A stretch of DNA of 64,000 nucleotides from positions 124,389-188,388 of the forward strand of contig VXAZ01006792.1 of NCBI GenBank assembly GCA_013399875.1. The letters run 5' to 3'. The notes under the pieces are model-generated. The model did no database searches. It was not told the origin of the DNA and worked only from the letters and a program-made list of their open reading frames with translations. This DNA comes from Gymnorhina tibicen (Eukaryota; Chordata; Aves; Passeriformes; Artamidae). A program made the translations under genes and the position numbers. Shown one piece after another: positions 1 through 13,649 of this stretch (position 1 is its first letter; the number at the start of each line of letters is the position of its first letter).

Positions 1-3000
1 GAATGCAGTGGACACCTCTCCCCAAACCTGTGCAAGCTGAGGAGGAAGCCATGTGTCCCCCCTGAGCTCGTGGTGAGGTGCACACAGCCTGCTCCCCACA
101 ATATTGCTCATTTCTGATTTAGCTGTGGCTGCTGGGCCGAGGAGTAATTGCAAGGACCATCCCCACGCCAGTGGCCTGTGAGGTCAGGCCCAAGATCATG
201 CCAGGATCTGTACCAGGTCCTCCTCCTGTTTTCATTGTGTGACAGTACCCAGTGAGCAGCTACACCAGGGCTAGCACCACTACCCCAGAGCTGGAGCAGC
301 ACCTTCTTTTTCTTTTTGATACATACAGTTATTTTGCCACAAAATGTTCTGTCTCCTTTCCACTGTTGCAGCAGTAGCCAGTTCATGCTGCTGAGAGCCT
401 TTCTGGGAAAAAATGCTGACCGTGCATCCATGTTGTGGATTAGTTTGCTTTCACTCTGATTTAACACTAACATAATTTTCTGTGACCAAATGTGTGATGC
501 CTCCCTCTCCCCAAAGGCACGATTATACTCCTTCAAGCCCAGGCATACGAATATCACAACAGTCAAAAGACAGCATAAAGGAGAATAGTAATCCAGTGTA
601 ACAGCACTTGTTTAAGAATAGAGTGTACTAGAGAGCTACAGTACAGCTGTTTCATCTAATCTGAAGCATGTGCAGTTCATATTAATAGTTAATTTAATCG
701 GCTTTTAAATCACAGTAAGGTGAACAACAACAAAAAGGCGTGACCTGTCTTTCCTGGAGAAGCCGAGTCACGTTTCTCTCCAACTTCTCCATGTGACAGA
801 GCAGTGCTACAATTAAAGCACAATAATGTGCTTGTTATTCTAGTCAGGCATTAGTTCTAGTAATGGGGTGCTTGGTGGTGAGATGGATTTCCTTGTTAGG
901 AGCTAAGCAGAGGATTAGCTGAATTCTCCATGGAGAAATCTTGATTTGTTCAAGGTCTTTCATGTTTTCTACAGAGAAGGGATTATGTCTACTTAAAGAG
1001 GGGGCTTGCTTAAAAAGCTACAAAGTATAAGAAAAGGATTTAGGGCAGTCGGGCCTGTGGTTAAGTAGCTGAGGGGTAGAGGGAGTTTTAAAGCAGTGGA
1101 TTATTTAAAGCCATAAAGTTCAAAAAATAATTGGTTTAGCACTACTGGGTCAATGCAGAGTAACATGCTGGAAAGACAGTTAAGCATAAGCTAATATTCA
1201 TTTTACTTCGGCTAATTATTGCAAGGATTCAGAGTAGAGGGTGAAAGAAGAAATGTTCTAGCCATTTTCTTTGGGGTCCAACCATACAGCACAGTTCTGC
1301 ACACCTTTGCTTTGCTGTAGATATATGTTGTGACATGCATTACCCACCCTGCACAAGAATTGCAGAGGGCTCTTTTTGAAGCTCTAACATTCTTCTCTTA
1401 ATGAGGCCATGAAGCAAACTATTAAAAGCCTTTCAGAAAAGCTGCAAAATTCACAGTCTTCCTGCAGCCTCCTGTCTCAAAGGCAGCTCCGTTCCCTCTC
1501 CCCCTCCTCCTTCAATATCCTCTGGCAATATCATTAGTTCACTTTGACTGCAATCAGACTCTCATGATCATCAGTGCCTCTGAGAAACCTAAGCAGAAGC
1601 ACCCTGCCCTCCAGCCTATTCAGGGGAGTTGTACAGCCCTTGGGGGCTGTGCCAAAAGCCTTGACAGTGCAGGAGGCACAGGGGACTACCACACTTCAGT
1701 CGAGAGCATCCTTGGCATTGAGGGAAGCGGTGCAGGCTGCAGTTCACCCTTTACTTTCACCTTAGTCATGCTGTGGGTTCACAGCAGAGATCTGAGGACA
1801 GCAGAAGCAAATCCCATCACAGCTGGCGAGAGACCCCTGGGTTCTCCTAGATGGACAGGCCAAGCCTAATGGATTAAGGCATCTAGAGAACTTACTTCCA
1901 CAGGTAGAATAGCAGAATGAGTCATCACAATCTGAGGACAACACATGCATACCAAAAATATGCTGGATGGATGGTTTGAAACAGCTGTTTAAAGGTGTTC
2001 AGCCTGGACAACAGCTCAGGAACCAGAGGGTGGTGAGAAAGAAGGCGTCTTTAGTAACTCACTGGGAACAGTTCAGTGAGTTTAATGAAAGCTAACGAAG
2101 AGACATAAGCGTTCACTAGGGTGGTGGTAGATATACCCTCCAGGCAGAAATACTCTGGCTTGGTTGTGCAGGATGAAGAAGAGGTAGGAGGTGGCAATGT
2201 AGAGTTCATAATGATACAGAGCAATGAAAAGATGAAAGTGATTGGATTTGGGTGTGACATGAGGAAACTGAAATGGGCTTGTGCTTGCCTTGTACAGTTC
2301 TCATATAATCACATTTGGTGTGTTGCATTCAGTCCACAGTCCAAAATATATTGACAAACAGGTGGGGAGTTTAAACCAAAGCTTCCCAAAAACTAAGATT
2401 CCACAGGTGAATAATGAGGCAGAATTTTAGGAGCTAATTCTGCATGATAGCCTAGCTAAGTGACACCTCAGTGCATGGTGAGGAGACGCAGTAGGAGATG
2501 TCAAATATTCTAAAGCTAGAAAAACATAAGTAATAAATGGAGTTATTTAGAGAATGCATAAAGCATAATGCTATGAAATGATACCAAGTCTAGAAGATGT
2601 TCAGAATGAGTGTCAGAAAATTTACTGAAGTAGCAAATGTTCTCCCCAAGGGAAATTGCAAACCTGATTATTCTGGAAAAGAAAAATGTGTACAAATTTA
2701 AGATTAAGAAATGTATATTAGAGAAATGCCACAGGTGGGAAAAAGGAGTACATTTTTGTGTCTGATATGCACAATATGATTCAAGGTGCATGGGGATCTG
2801 GAAAAAGCAAATGAGATATTTGGCAAAACATATGCAATGCTCATTTTGGCAGATTCAGCTAAGCACCTGAAATCCATTAATATACATATAGTCATCCTTG
2901 CAAGGGTTCTGCAAGGGAAGAGAACACATTTATTAGCATTCTATGGGTCTCAAACTGACATAGAGACTAAGAGCTAAATCCCCAATGAGATCAGGCACTG

Positions 3001-3377
3001 CCACACTCATCGTTAGCTGACCTAGCTCAAGCCATGAGCAGGTGAGTGTGTTTGCCAATAGAGTTAACATATATTTACTTTTATTCTACTCTCAATGCAG
3101 AAACGCCTGCAGTCAACTGGTGATTTTTCATCCTCTGCCATGACCAGTAGACTAGATTCTTTAGAGATTTGTTCTCTGCATGATTTCATTTCCAAAAATC
3201 AGTAAACAGGACTTTTATCTTATGATAATGCAGGTTCTATTCCTGGTTCTTAGTACAGGTTGTTATGTCAGACTTTCAAGAAACCATTGTTCATCATTTT
3301 GTCTTGACCTACTCCCCCTTCAAAGTGAAATATCAACATTTGCAAAAAACTGTATCATGAGGAGAACTAATTTATTC

Positions 3378-3394
3378 TTTTTTTTTTTTTTTTT
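3378..3394. repeat. Poly(T) run of 17
   Basis: Uninterrupted T17. No SINE or processed-gene body is recognisable upstream or downstream. Confidence 0.95.
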
Positions 3395-6300
3395 GCAAAG
3401 TGCTTTGAATGAAAGGCAGGATAAAATTCAAAATACTGGGGTTTTTTCTTGCACTTTCCATGCCATTGAAGAGGTGAAAAGGTTCCTTTGAACAAAAGCT
3501 GTTGATTTATCTACATTTTAGTGGCTTCCTTTGTTCCCTGAAGCTGCATGTTTAAACTTTACTATGCAGGAATTTATTACAGATACAGGAGGGCAGAGTA
3601 GTCTTTTTAAAACCCAACTGCTCTGCTCAGACCAAAGTTTTGGGATGAAGTAAAATTGAATCCACTGGCATTATAGATAATTGCTTTTTCTGTTTTGACT
3701 TTTTTATGGATTTAAAAAAATTTAAAAATACAAACAAACAAAAGACCACCCAAATGGAAGTACCAACAACAGTCATTGTTATTAAAACTGAGGTAAGAGT
3801 ATCTAGCCCCCATTTATTACCTTTTTCCTGGCAAGAATAATTCATGAGTATCTGACAACACTCTGTAAATTCCCACTTTGTTAGCCTAACACAATAATAT
3901 GCCATCACTGCCTTCTAGCATCACACATGGCATCTCTTCTGCATGAATACCCAGCAGCTATACTAGCGTTGCCAGTGAGTCATCATTACTGGCAAGGCAA
4001 AGAAGTATTTGACTGTCATAACTCCCAGTTCTCAAACCAGGCACACATTTTTCACATCCTGATTCATCTTCAGAAGTGGAAGTGACTGTGTGAGGGACTG
4101 CAAATAAGCAAAAGCATTCATACTGGCAATGACTTATAACTACTCTGACAGATGGGTAGTTTTGTGATAAATTGAAAATCATGTGGTGGTGTTGTTTGTT
4201 ATTAATTTTGATACTTCATTTTTTAACTTCAAATCAAAACAAGACTGGAAGGAACAACTTGGGTCATTTAGTCACTATTTAATCTGGTGTACAGAACACC
4301 CACTCTGCACAATGCAAGTCGTTAAGTGCTTTTGGAATTCTTTAGCAAACTATCACATGCTGATACAGAATACAAGCAGCCCCCAAGAGAGTGGTACAGG
4401 ATGCCAAGCAAACAGAACCAGCCTCACTTTCAAGCACAGCCTTTCCTGTACCTGATGAGGTGTCTGAATGAGGAAACGCCTGTAGCCTTCTCATCAGGTG
4501 TCTGGATGTACTGCTGCCAGCCTGTCTCAGGAGCAATGTGGTGCCTGCCCCACAGAAACCTCACAGCCCTGTAATCCTTCTCACTGGAAAAACAGCTTGA
4601 AGGGACAGCCAGAACAAATCTTGTGTAGCCATGGTGACTAAATCCAGCTAGTATCTGTTGGAGGGTTCATCCCCTTTCCCTTACATATATAAGCACATAG
4701 CCCATGTAATACATTTGACACCCTTAGGTATTCCTGTCTTTAAGATTTTATCCTTCCTATTTTAAATTGCCTTGGTTCTCATGTAGCCTTTTGTTACTTA
4801 ATTAACATTGAGAGTTTCCAGAGCACTATCTCCATCGTCTCTGGTCCATGGAGAGGGACAGCAAAGGAATAAGGCATTAGGAGGGCGTTTGAAGAAGGAA
4901 GACAAAATTTAAATCTGAATGTCATTCAACTGATTTAAAGAAACAAAAACAATCACAAATCACCCCACTTGAGATTTGTAGTTTTCTATTCCTTTGAAGA
5001 ACAGGTACCACCTAAATTATAAAAGGAAAAGGAACTTCCTTATTTGTAAGAATCAGTTGAATTTTACTGTACCATATAGGTACAGGATGTTTGCATTTCA
5101 TAACATATCCAATGAGAGATTCATCTCAAACCTCTGTCCCATCATTTAAAATATTTCCATGTTCAAATTGCCTTCTTTTGTAAGTAGGATTTTGTGCCAG
5201 ATATATGTATTTTTAACTGGACTGGTATGGTGCAGTAGAGACATCCAGTGGTTTGTTAGATTATTAAACTCATGACTGTCACTGAAGATATAGTACAGAG
5301 CTATTTCCATTAGATAATGGTAATTTTAATTTCACTTCAAACACAAATTTAAGATTTGATATTAATCAGCACTAATTTGGGAACCTGCAGCAATTTGACA
5401 TCAGATATTTAATTTAATTTGCCATACATCTAACTGGTTTCTAGGGATTTATGTGAAACACAAGCTCCATTTACACTAAGGTGTGGATTTCAGTCACAGT
5501 TAAAGTAAGGTTGTTGCAGTCAATGGAGTATTGTCAAGTTACTGTCAGAAGATATGGACCTATCTAGTTTGGAGAATTGGAAAGGCATGCCTGTTAAGAG
5601 TTTAAGATTCCGTAGAAGAAAATACTGGTTTGGCTTGTACTTATCGTGCTCTCCATCTAAGAATGCTGGGAGACAGAATAAGAGTGTGGGCTCACCCATC
5701 TTTGTTAACTCATTAAATAGCAGCAAATACATCATGGCACTTGAGGATGGAAAGAAGATTGCTGGGAGCCAGCAAAGATCTGGCAGTTGAGAGGAAGAAG
5801 GCAGCCCAATAGGCAGAGACAAAGATTTAGCAGCTGAGTGATGGGTCCAGAGCTCCAGAAACACAGAAATAAGAGAGAAATGAAATTTTGAAGGCAGCTG
5901 AGGGGAAGAGACAAGCTAGCATGACAGTGAACTTTGGATCAGAAAAAGACAACATCAGAGAATCAGAGTCAGTTCTGAGTTAAAAATCTGTAAAACTCTA
6001 TTTACGTTCAGTGAGGCTGTACAGAACATAAGTCAGGGTTGCTTGGGTAGAATAAAATCCTTAAAAAACAAGGAAAACCCTAAAGCTAGCAGGCCATAGA
6101 GAAGCACAAAGATATGCAGCCCGTCAAAGAGGTTGCAAGATTGCAATTTATTAAAATGCTGCCATTGCTAAGAGCTTGATCTTAAACACATTTAACCCAG
6201 TAGGAGTCTTTCCATGGACTCTGGATCAGGCTCTGGAACAGCATTGCTTGACTGGCTGATAAAGTCAATAACAGCACATATCTTTTCTATTGACAAAAGT

Positions 6301-6526
6301 GAGGAAGAGTTTTTAAATTGCTTTAGTTTAGACAAGTTATTTACAGAAAAATAGCAAAGCTGGTGAATGCACAGTGCCCTGTTAGGAGACAGAGGGACTA
6401 ATCAGTGTTAATTAGTAGTTGGCATGAATGCAACAGAAAAATTTGAATGAAATGCTGACTATATTTACTATTCTCACTGGTTATTCACCCTTGTAATAGG
6501 TGCACATGCATGTAGCAGAGAAGTGA

Positions 6527-6546
6527 ACACTGGTTTAAACCAGTGT
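6527..6546. repeat. 20-bp perfect palindrome
   Basis: ACACTGGTTTAAACCAGTGT equals its own reverse complement and has no central spacer. No known element is recognised around it. Confidence 0.97.
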
Positions 6547-8979
6547 CCTGTTCCTTGCGGTGACTACAAGCGTGCAGCCGGGGAGAAGTAAGGAAAGGAC
6601 AAGTATATCCCAAAGTCTCATTCTACCACATACTTGTTGATCCCTACATACCTCCACATGAAACAATTTTTTAATACAATTGGGAATAAGCAGCACAGTT
6701 GCGGAGAGCCTAAAGCAGTATATTACCTTGTGCCAGGAGTGTTCTCAGTCTGACCCTTTTCTTGCAGTTAGACCAACATGTAGATCTCTCAAGACCCTCT
6801 TACTCTGCATATGAAGTGAAATGGTAACGTTTTATATTGCATGTGCTTTGGAAATCTACATATCAGGAGAAAATGTAAAGCATCTCTGCAATGTAAGAAT
6901 TTGGCTTCATTCTTGGCCTTGATTTGATGACATACAATTGCTTGCAAGACCTTAATTTTTGCACTTGATTCCTTAACCCTGGAACTTTTCACTCAGACTT
7001 GTTAGCATAAGCCAAGAGTTTTTCTGCCCCTAGCAGAAGTGCGTTTGCAGTCCTGAATTTGAAGGCAAGCCAAATGGAGGGATACTTTCTTTTGCTGAAC
7101 AAAATAGCTCTGCCTGTACTAATGCTTTTTAATGCCTGCAAAGTGAGAGGCTGAACTTCAGTAGTTGACAGAGCATTGTGTTGACAGAGGTGACAGGTGC
7201 AACAATTTAATTTTTTATTGAACCATGTTTCGAAACTTCAGTAAGGGCACAAATTATAAGCTAATATTCGCAGTAGAAGAGAGATCACCAGGTTTCCAGC
7301 ACAATTAGCACCTACCACATTCTTCTCAGGATACAGCTGAAATATTACAGGTGACATTCAGCAGGAGTTTTTCTTCAGTGTCTAGTAGGTCAAGAATCCA
7401 TTGCCTTTTTTTAGCCTCTGCTCAGGCAAGAAACAAAACAAAACAAAAACACAGCCTTCCTCAAGCTTCCTACCATCTTCCCTGTATCAGCTTGGCAAAG
7501 TGAGAGCAGCTTTAGGGACACTCTAATATTCAGTCTCCATGCTTATTCACACACTGCCTGTTCTTTGATCCCATGATCATGTGGCAAACTATTCTCTTTT
7601 CTGTCACCATCATTATTGTGGGGAACAGAACTGCCTCATGTTTCCTGGTTCATTTCACATAGATATCAAATGAAATATTGTTCAAGTAGGTACTGCTGAG
7701 GAAATCATTTGCACCTTTATTAAAAGTTAACAGAAGCTGCAAGCACAGGAATGCACATACGTAACTAGCTTTGTACCTGGTCAGTAAAAACAAGCACTTG
7801 AACCCCTCACAGCTCGTAGAGTTTCATTACAATATGTATTTGTGTAAAGATGAAAGCTCGGATTTTTTTTCTTTTAAAGCATCTTCTCCTAGGATGTTTA
7901 CCAGAACAGAGAAATGGAGTCACTTCACAGGCTGGACCTTTAGATGGATTTTCTTGGTTTCCATTTCTATTCTCTGAGATTTCCACAGATGCTACTCAAA
8001 AGAAACTCTGAATTCAGTAATAAAGTTAGGTATTAAATGTTGAGTTAGATTTGAATATATTTAATTATTCAGATCCCTTGGGAACTGAAAATCTATTACT
8101 CATGACACAGACCAGAAGAGTTAAGACAGAATTGTATTCCTGATGGGCTTTTATCCTTAAAACTAAAGACAGAGAAAAAGTGACCTGACCAGAGATTCTT
8201 CCACCTCAAGCTGAGCTGACCAGCCTTTATTTTAGCCCAGTTTTCACAGCATTCTTTTAGGGTAACGTTTTTAAAAGATTTCTGCTAGAGCTCCTTAGAA
8301 AAAATTATCTTGGACATATTTTCTTTATTTTGATGGCTGAGAAAAAAATCACTATTGTTACACTGCCAGGGTTTATGAAGATTTTAATAACATTAGAGTC
8401 CATTTAAAAGTAAAATGTCATCTTGGTGAGAGAAGAAATTTTGCACTAATCTGTGATTTATCACGAAAACCTCAGAAGGGAAAAAACGCTATTAAATAGA
8501 TGTCCTTTCACTGTATGCCAGCTAGAGAAGATGCTAACAAAAGAAAAACAACAGTTGAATACAGACGAAATACCATTCTCTTCCCTCATTCAGACTGCAG
8601 GGCAGCCCAGGATACAGCTGAGGAAGCAGGAGATTGTAACTACCTTCTCTTCTGAGCTCATGGGTAGTTTTCAAATATCCAGGGCTTTGAACCAAATTGC
8701 TGTGTCTCTTGAAAGATTATTTCTAACCACCTCTGTTCTTCATAACTCCCAGTCCCATCACAAAATATAATTTTCTGGATACTAATTTAGATCCTGTAAA
8801 TTATACGTAGTACAGTGGGTGGTATTGGGAAATTGTATTCTTTGCACATTGTACCCCAAAAGGCACAAGACAGGTTAAAGACTATCAGCATATATCTAAC
8901 TGACTTCCATCAGCTCAGAAGCTGAGCACTCACTGTCATTAGTGATGCAGGACCCTTAAAGCAAAGAGAGATTCTTCTT

Positions 8980-9056
8980 TTGCAAATGAGGAACCTTGAG
9001 CAGAGGGAGTGTAAGTGATTTCCCCAGGTCACAGGGAATCATGACACTCTGCCAAG
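8980..9056 (-). repeat. MIR-like (CORE-SINE) relic
   Basis: TTGCAAATGAGGAACCTTGAGCAGAG followed by GTGTAAGTGATTTCCCCAGGTCACA resembles the complement of the MIR core (ATGAGGAAACTGAGGC... GTTAAGTGACTTGCCCAAGGTCACA). The match is by eye over about 60 bases with several differences. These elements predate the bird-mammal split. Confidence 0.5.
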
Positions 9057-12000
9057 AGCTCTCTCTGAGGCTCCTTAGATTTCAGTTCAGGGCACTGAGG
9101 TCGTTCCAGCTATGCACCTAATAGCCACCTCTCTGGTACACCTGCAGTCTTTCTGGTTTTTAATTCATATGTGGCTAGTTAAGAAAAAGTCTAAGGGATT
9201 TTTCAGTGAAGTAAATCTGCAACGTATCCAGAGTCCTTTTGCAAAGTCTGCTTTGAATGGAATGAACAGCTACATCAGGAGAGATATGCTATAATGAGTT
9301 GAAGAATGCAAGGTTCAAATGACGTCTTGATTAACTTGTCATCCTAATCGCCTCTGGAAACAGAGGGAAAAGGGTATTTTATTTTTAGATTTTCATCTAG
9401 GTAATATCTAGTGCTGCTGAAGAATGTTTGCATTGTCTTCCACTACATGTATGAGTGGAAGAAAATTAATGTGAGATTTCTTGTGTTTTCTGTGTGACAG
9501 AAAAAGACAGAATCAAAAAGTGGTTTTGAATCTATATGCAGGAGATCAAGCATTTATCACAGGATTTGTGTTTTGAAATTGATTTAGAAGAATAAGCGCT
9601 GACTGAAACTTTTCCCTAAAACCAAACCTAATTTTGACATTTGAAGGAAACCCCTCTGGTTCAAAAGGATAGAAAAGAAATAAGTAGATTCCCTGTTCCT
9701 TTCTGCTCTTGAATAGGTCTATATTAGCTACCACTTTTCAATCTGCCAACATTCACAGAACTTTCAGGCCCATGTTTCAAAATCAAGAATTTCATATCCT
9801 TATGAGACTTATTTGAATTAGTCCAAAACTTAAAAACAGATAGGAGTAGAGGACCTTGATAGGTGTGGCAGAGCACTGAAGAAAGAAGTCCTAAAACGAA
9901 AGGTCAAAAAAAAAAAAAAGCTGAATGGGAGAGATACCTGGAGCAATTAAAGTTATTTACCAAAAATACTCATCTCTACCTTTTCTCTGCCTAAATATAA
10001 CCAAGAGCTCAGGGCTATGCTGACCACCTAACTTGCTACGTATTTTACTGTAAATACAATTCAATTTGAATTCACACAGCATGACCATCAAAGCAATATT
10101 ACTTACAGAAGAAGCAGTTACAAAATAAACAGATACCTGATGCTGGAATTATGATAATTTTATCTAATCTAGCTTTGCTAGTTTGCCAAACCTGTATTCT
10201 TGCTCAGCAATATTTCTTATAGAAAACTGACAGAAATACGCTTATATTATTAGCAAGTTATACCTGACTTTTCTGCCTCAGTGCACCCATGCACCCCTCT
10301 GCCCTGGTTTGAGCCCTTTCACAATTAATTTCAGCCCCTTTTGCTTCCATATACACCCACTGCCATTTGAACCTTGTGCTTCTCAAAGCTCCCATCTGCA
10401 AAATCAATTTAAACCCATCCTGGATGCAGAAGAGCTATCACTTGAAGGGAGCTTTATGCCCTATTTCCCTGCTCACCAATGTGAAGACATCTGCCCTCCT
10501 CTGACTGTTCTCATTCCCACCAGCTAGCCCCAGCTGCCAGAGAAAACCTGTCCACTTTGGGAACAGAAAAGGAAACCGTTCTCCAGCCAACCACTCTTTA
10601 TCATTGTGTTAATAACCATGTCCCCATCTGTCTTCCACATCCATCTGCTGTCCTCTGTCTTACACTGGGCTTGGAAGGTCCTTGGTGACTGCATAGCCCT
10701 TGGTGACAATACTTTTGTCATAGTTCCAAAAAACTGATTAGATTTAGCCTTGATCCACGCACAACAGATAATTTAAGAGAGGGAGAAGGAGAAGTATTGT
10801 TATACAAAGACACTTGTCACCTGCACACCACAGTAGGGTCCTGGAGAGGCCACCAACTATCTGCTCCTGTTCTGAGAAGGGAGCAGGAAACGGAGGATCT
10901 CACCTATCCTCCTCCACCAGAGGACTGAACTGAAGATCCATAGCTGGCTGAGGGGATGTAGGTCAAATGGATTTTAGGGGCCCTGAAGTCAGCCAGTCAT
11001 GGAGGATTTGCAGGTTTTCCCAGGGGAAAAAAAACCAAAGAGGTTGTGATTGATTATTTTTAGGGATCAGTGAATGTGGCAGAAGCAAGGACCTATGTTC
11101 TACCTGTAGCCAGCATCCTTAGTACCAAGTATCAGTGTGCTGGAAGTGTTTAGATTCAGGGGCGTTTTTTATGCCTACTTCAGTAATGGTGTATAAGTCT
11201 TTGGAAAAATAAATTTATAAGACCCTAATACCACTGTTTAACACCCTAATACCAATGTTTAACAACATTTTGTGTTTCAGCTCTTTCAGCATAGCCATAG
11301 GAGAGAGTGACATTTGCAGGATAGTGACCATAAACCATTGGAAATTCTCAGGATGACACCCTAATTTCCAGGATTCAAAAAAAATTTCTGTCATTCAAAC
11401 AAGATGCACCACAAAAAAAGGAAATATTTTTTCACTCCATTAATTTATTCTGATGAAGTCATCCAGTTATAATATTCTCTTACTATTTCTGAAATCTGTA
11501 AATATCACAAAATGCGCAAAGGCAATCATGTGAAATGCAAAAACCACAGGCACAGCATTGTCTTGCTCAATCCACTGGAATCTGTCACTGAACAAAGGAA
11601 TCAGAAAAAAAAGGAAAAAGAAAAAAACCCACCGTGCTGGAAGAAAAAATATTCATGCAGACACACAAACCAATAAAAGCAAGGAAGTTCTGAATCCAGG
11701 TCACTGTGGAGTCCTAAACACAGGCCTATTGTGTTTTGATGCAGCAGAAGCCCATATGGTCTTCCATTAGAGGGTCTCAAAGCAATGGGCAATGTTACCA
11801 TACCATATGTGCTGATTGGAACTACTGTGATGATTTATGTTAGCAAGCATAAGGATTTTTTGCCTTCCCATTTTTTTCTTATTCTTGTTCTGTTAGCAGA
11901 AACCTAGAAATGGACAGCCTTGTCATTGGGGGTTTCCGGCATTAATACTAAATTTGTCTCTGAAAAAAAAATGAGCAAAATAACAATAAGGCCAACAGAG

Positions 12001-13649
12001 AAGGACTACATGTTTGAAAGTGAGTTCTATAACCTGGAACTACATGTTTCCACCAAATAAAAGATCCCAGTTTCTACTTCAGCTTCACACTGCTTCTAAT
12101 CAATTCCCTGCTAGGAAGCTACAAAATGGCAGTGGCCAAAAATGAACCTTATGGAAATTTACCTCTCAGAAACTGAGCCTCACAATGCAGGTTTGTTTCT
12201 CAATTTCCCCTTTTAAAACAAAGCAACTGGAAAGAAAACATTAAAAACATCAGTGAATAAAAAAAAAATCTTGCTTTCTGGAAGAAATAAACAGTAATGT
12301 CGCTAAACAAACAAGCAAAATAAAACACCAGCATCATCTCTCTTTTCCTCCATAGTACAAACCAGAGCTATCCATGACTTTGCTACCTTGGATCAAGTCT
12401 GTGTATAAAAGTCACCACTCAACACCCAAAAAACGTGCCACTCATCCTGTTCTGCTGAGTATTGCATACTTGGGTGAAAAATCATAAAAAGGACAAAATA
12501 GCCCACTAAGCAGAGGAGCAGATTTCTTTCTCCTTTCCATGCTGTTACTGCGCTAACTACCCCACCCCACCAAATGTCATTGTCAAGTGTAAGAACTGCC
12601 TGATAAAGACACAGGTTGTTATCTACAGACTAAACCAGTTGAATAATTAATTCAGCTGACAATTGTTGCTTTTCCATATTTATAAAATGTCAAGACACAA
12701 ATGGCTTAGAAGGAAATTTCAACAGCACAAAGATAGGAGGTATTCAATCCCTTATAAAATCTTGGGCAGCTGCCAACCAGCCATAGCAATTGTTCTCCTT
12801 CAACTCAATGTAATCCTCCAATTCAATTTTCCCTACACTTTTTTCCTTAATCTCAGAGAAACACTAGGTGCTCCAATGTCAGATGGTGCTCTAAGCTGTT
12901 GATCTAAGAACATGGGGGAAAAAAATTGAGGTAGCTCACCCAGTCGTATGTACATAGCTTTGTGTGTAGAGATGAATATGGACTGTGTGTACAAACACAC
13001 TGACATAAGATTCCGGTAGTTTTACAGATTCTTTCTTTATCATTGGCACATTTGCAATTGCTTATACACAATGGGAATTAAATCAGAAATTAAATAAGCT
13101 GTTCAGATGTTTTATAGAATTGACTAGCTAAAGCAAGGCACATTCTGCCAAAAAGCCAGTTACGAGAAGGATCCACACAATGAACCCAAAGAAAATCATG
13201 GGGGGATCTGCTGGAGCCAGGTGAACTGAGCTGGGCAAAGTAGAACAGACAGCAATTGAAGAAAGAGGGTAGAGTTAGAAAATATGTGGTTGCCCAGGAA
13301 TATATGCAAAAAGAAGTGCTTAGGGGAAAAGTGCTGGCTAGAAAGTCAGCTTGCTTACCACAAGCAAAAAAGCAGACTCATCCAGTAAATGTAAATAATG
13401 TCATTCCACTAACACTGAATCTACCAAATACTTCTCTTAACAGAATCATTAATCATTGTGTTTTGAAGTTGTTGAAATCCTAAATATATGGACTTCAAAG
13501 TACCAGATCTCAGGAAAGACAGAGCTCCGTTTTGGGAAAGGGGATGACAGGGCTGGACAAATGCAATGTACTCAACAGAAACAGCAGGGCATCTTTCTCC
13601 TGGAGTGAAGTCCCTCCCACTGTAAATAACAATCCGTTATTTCAGACCT
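9057..13649. other. Intergenic, no gene recognised
   Basis: Unique sequence with short A runs (for example 9907-9919) and the 21-bp tandem at 11222. I see no exon, RNA gene or transposon before the CR1. Confidence 0.7.
11222..11263. repeat. 21-bp tandem duplication
   Basis: ACCCTAATACCACTGTTTAAC is followed directly by the same unit with one change (C to A at position 13). Confidence 0.95.

Larger units (their letters stand above)
1..8979. other. Intergenic, no gene recognised
   Basis: Unique AT-rich sequence with short open frames that carry no recognisable domain and have no splice-linked partners. Apart from T17 and the 20-bp palindrome I see no transposon, RNA gene or exon. Confidence 0.7.
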
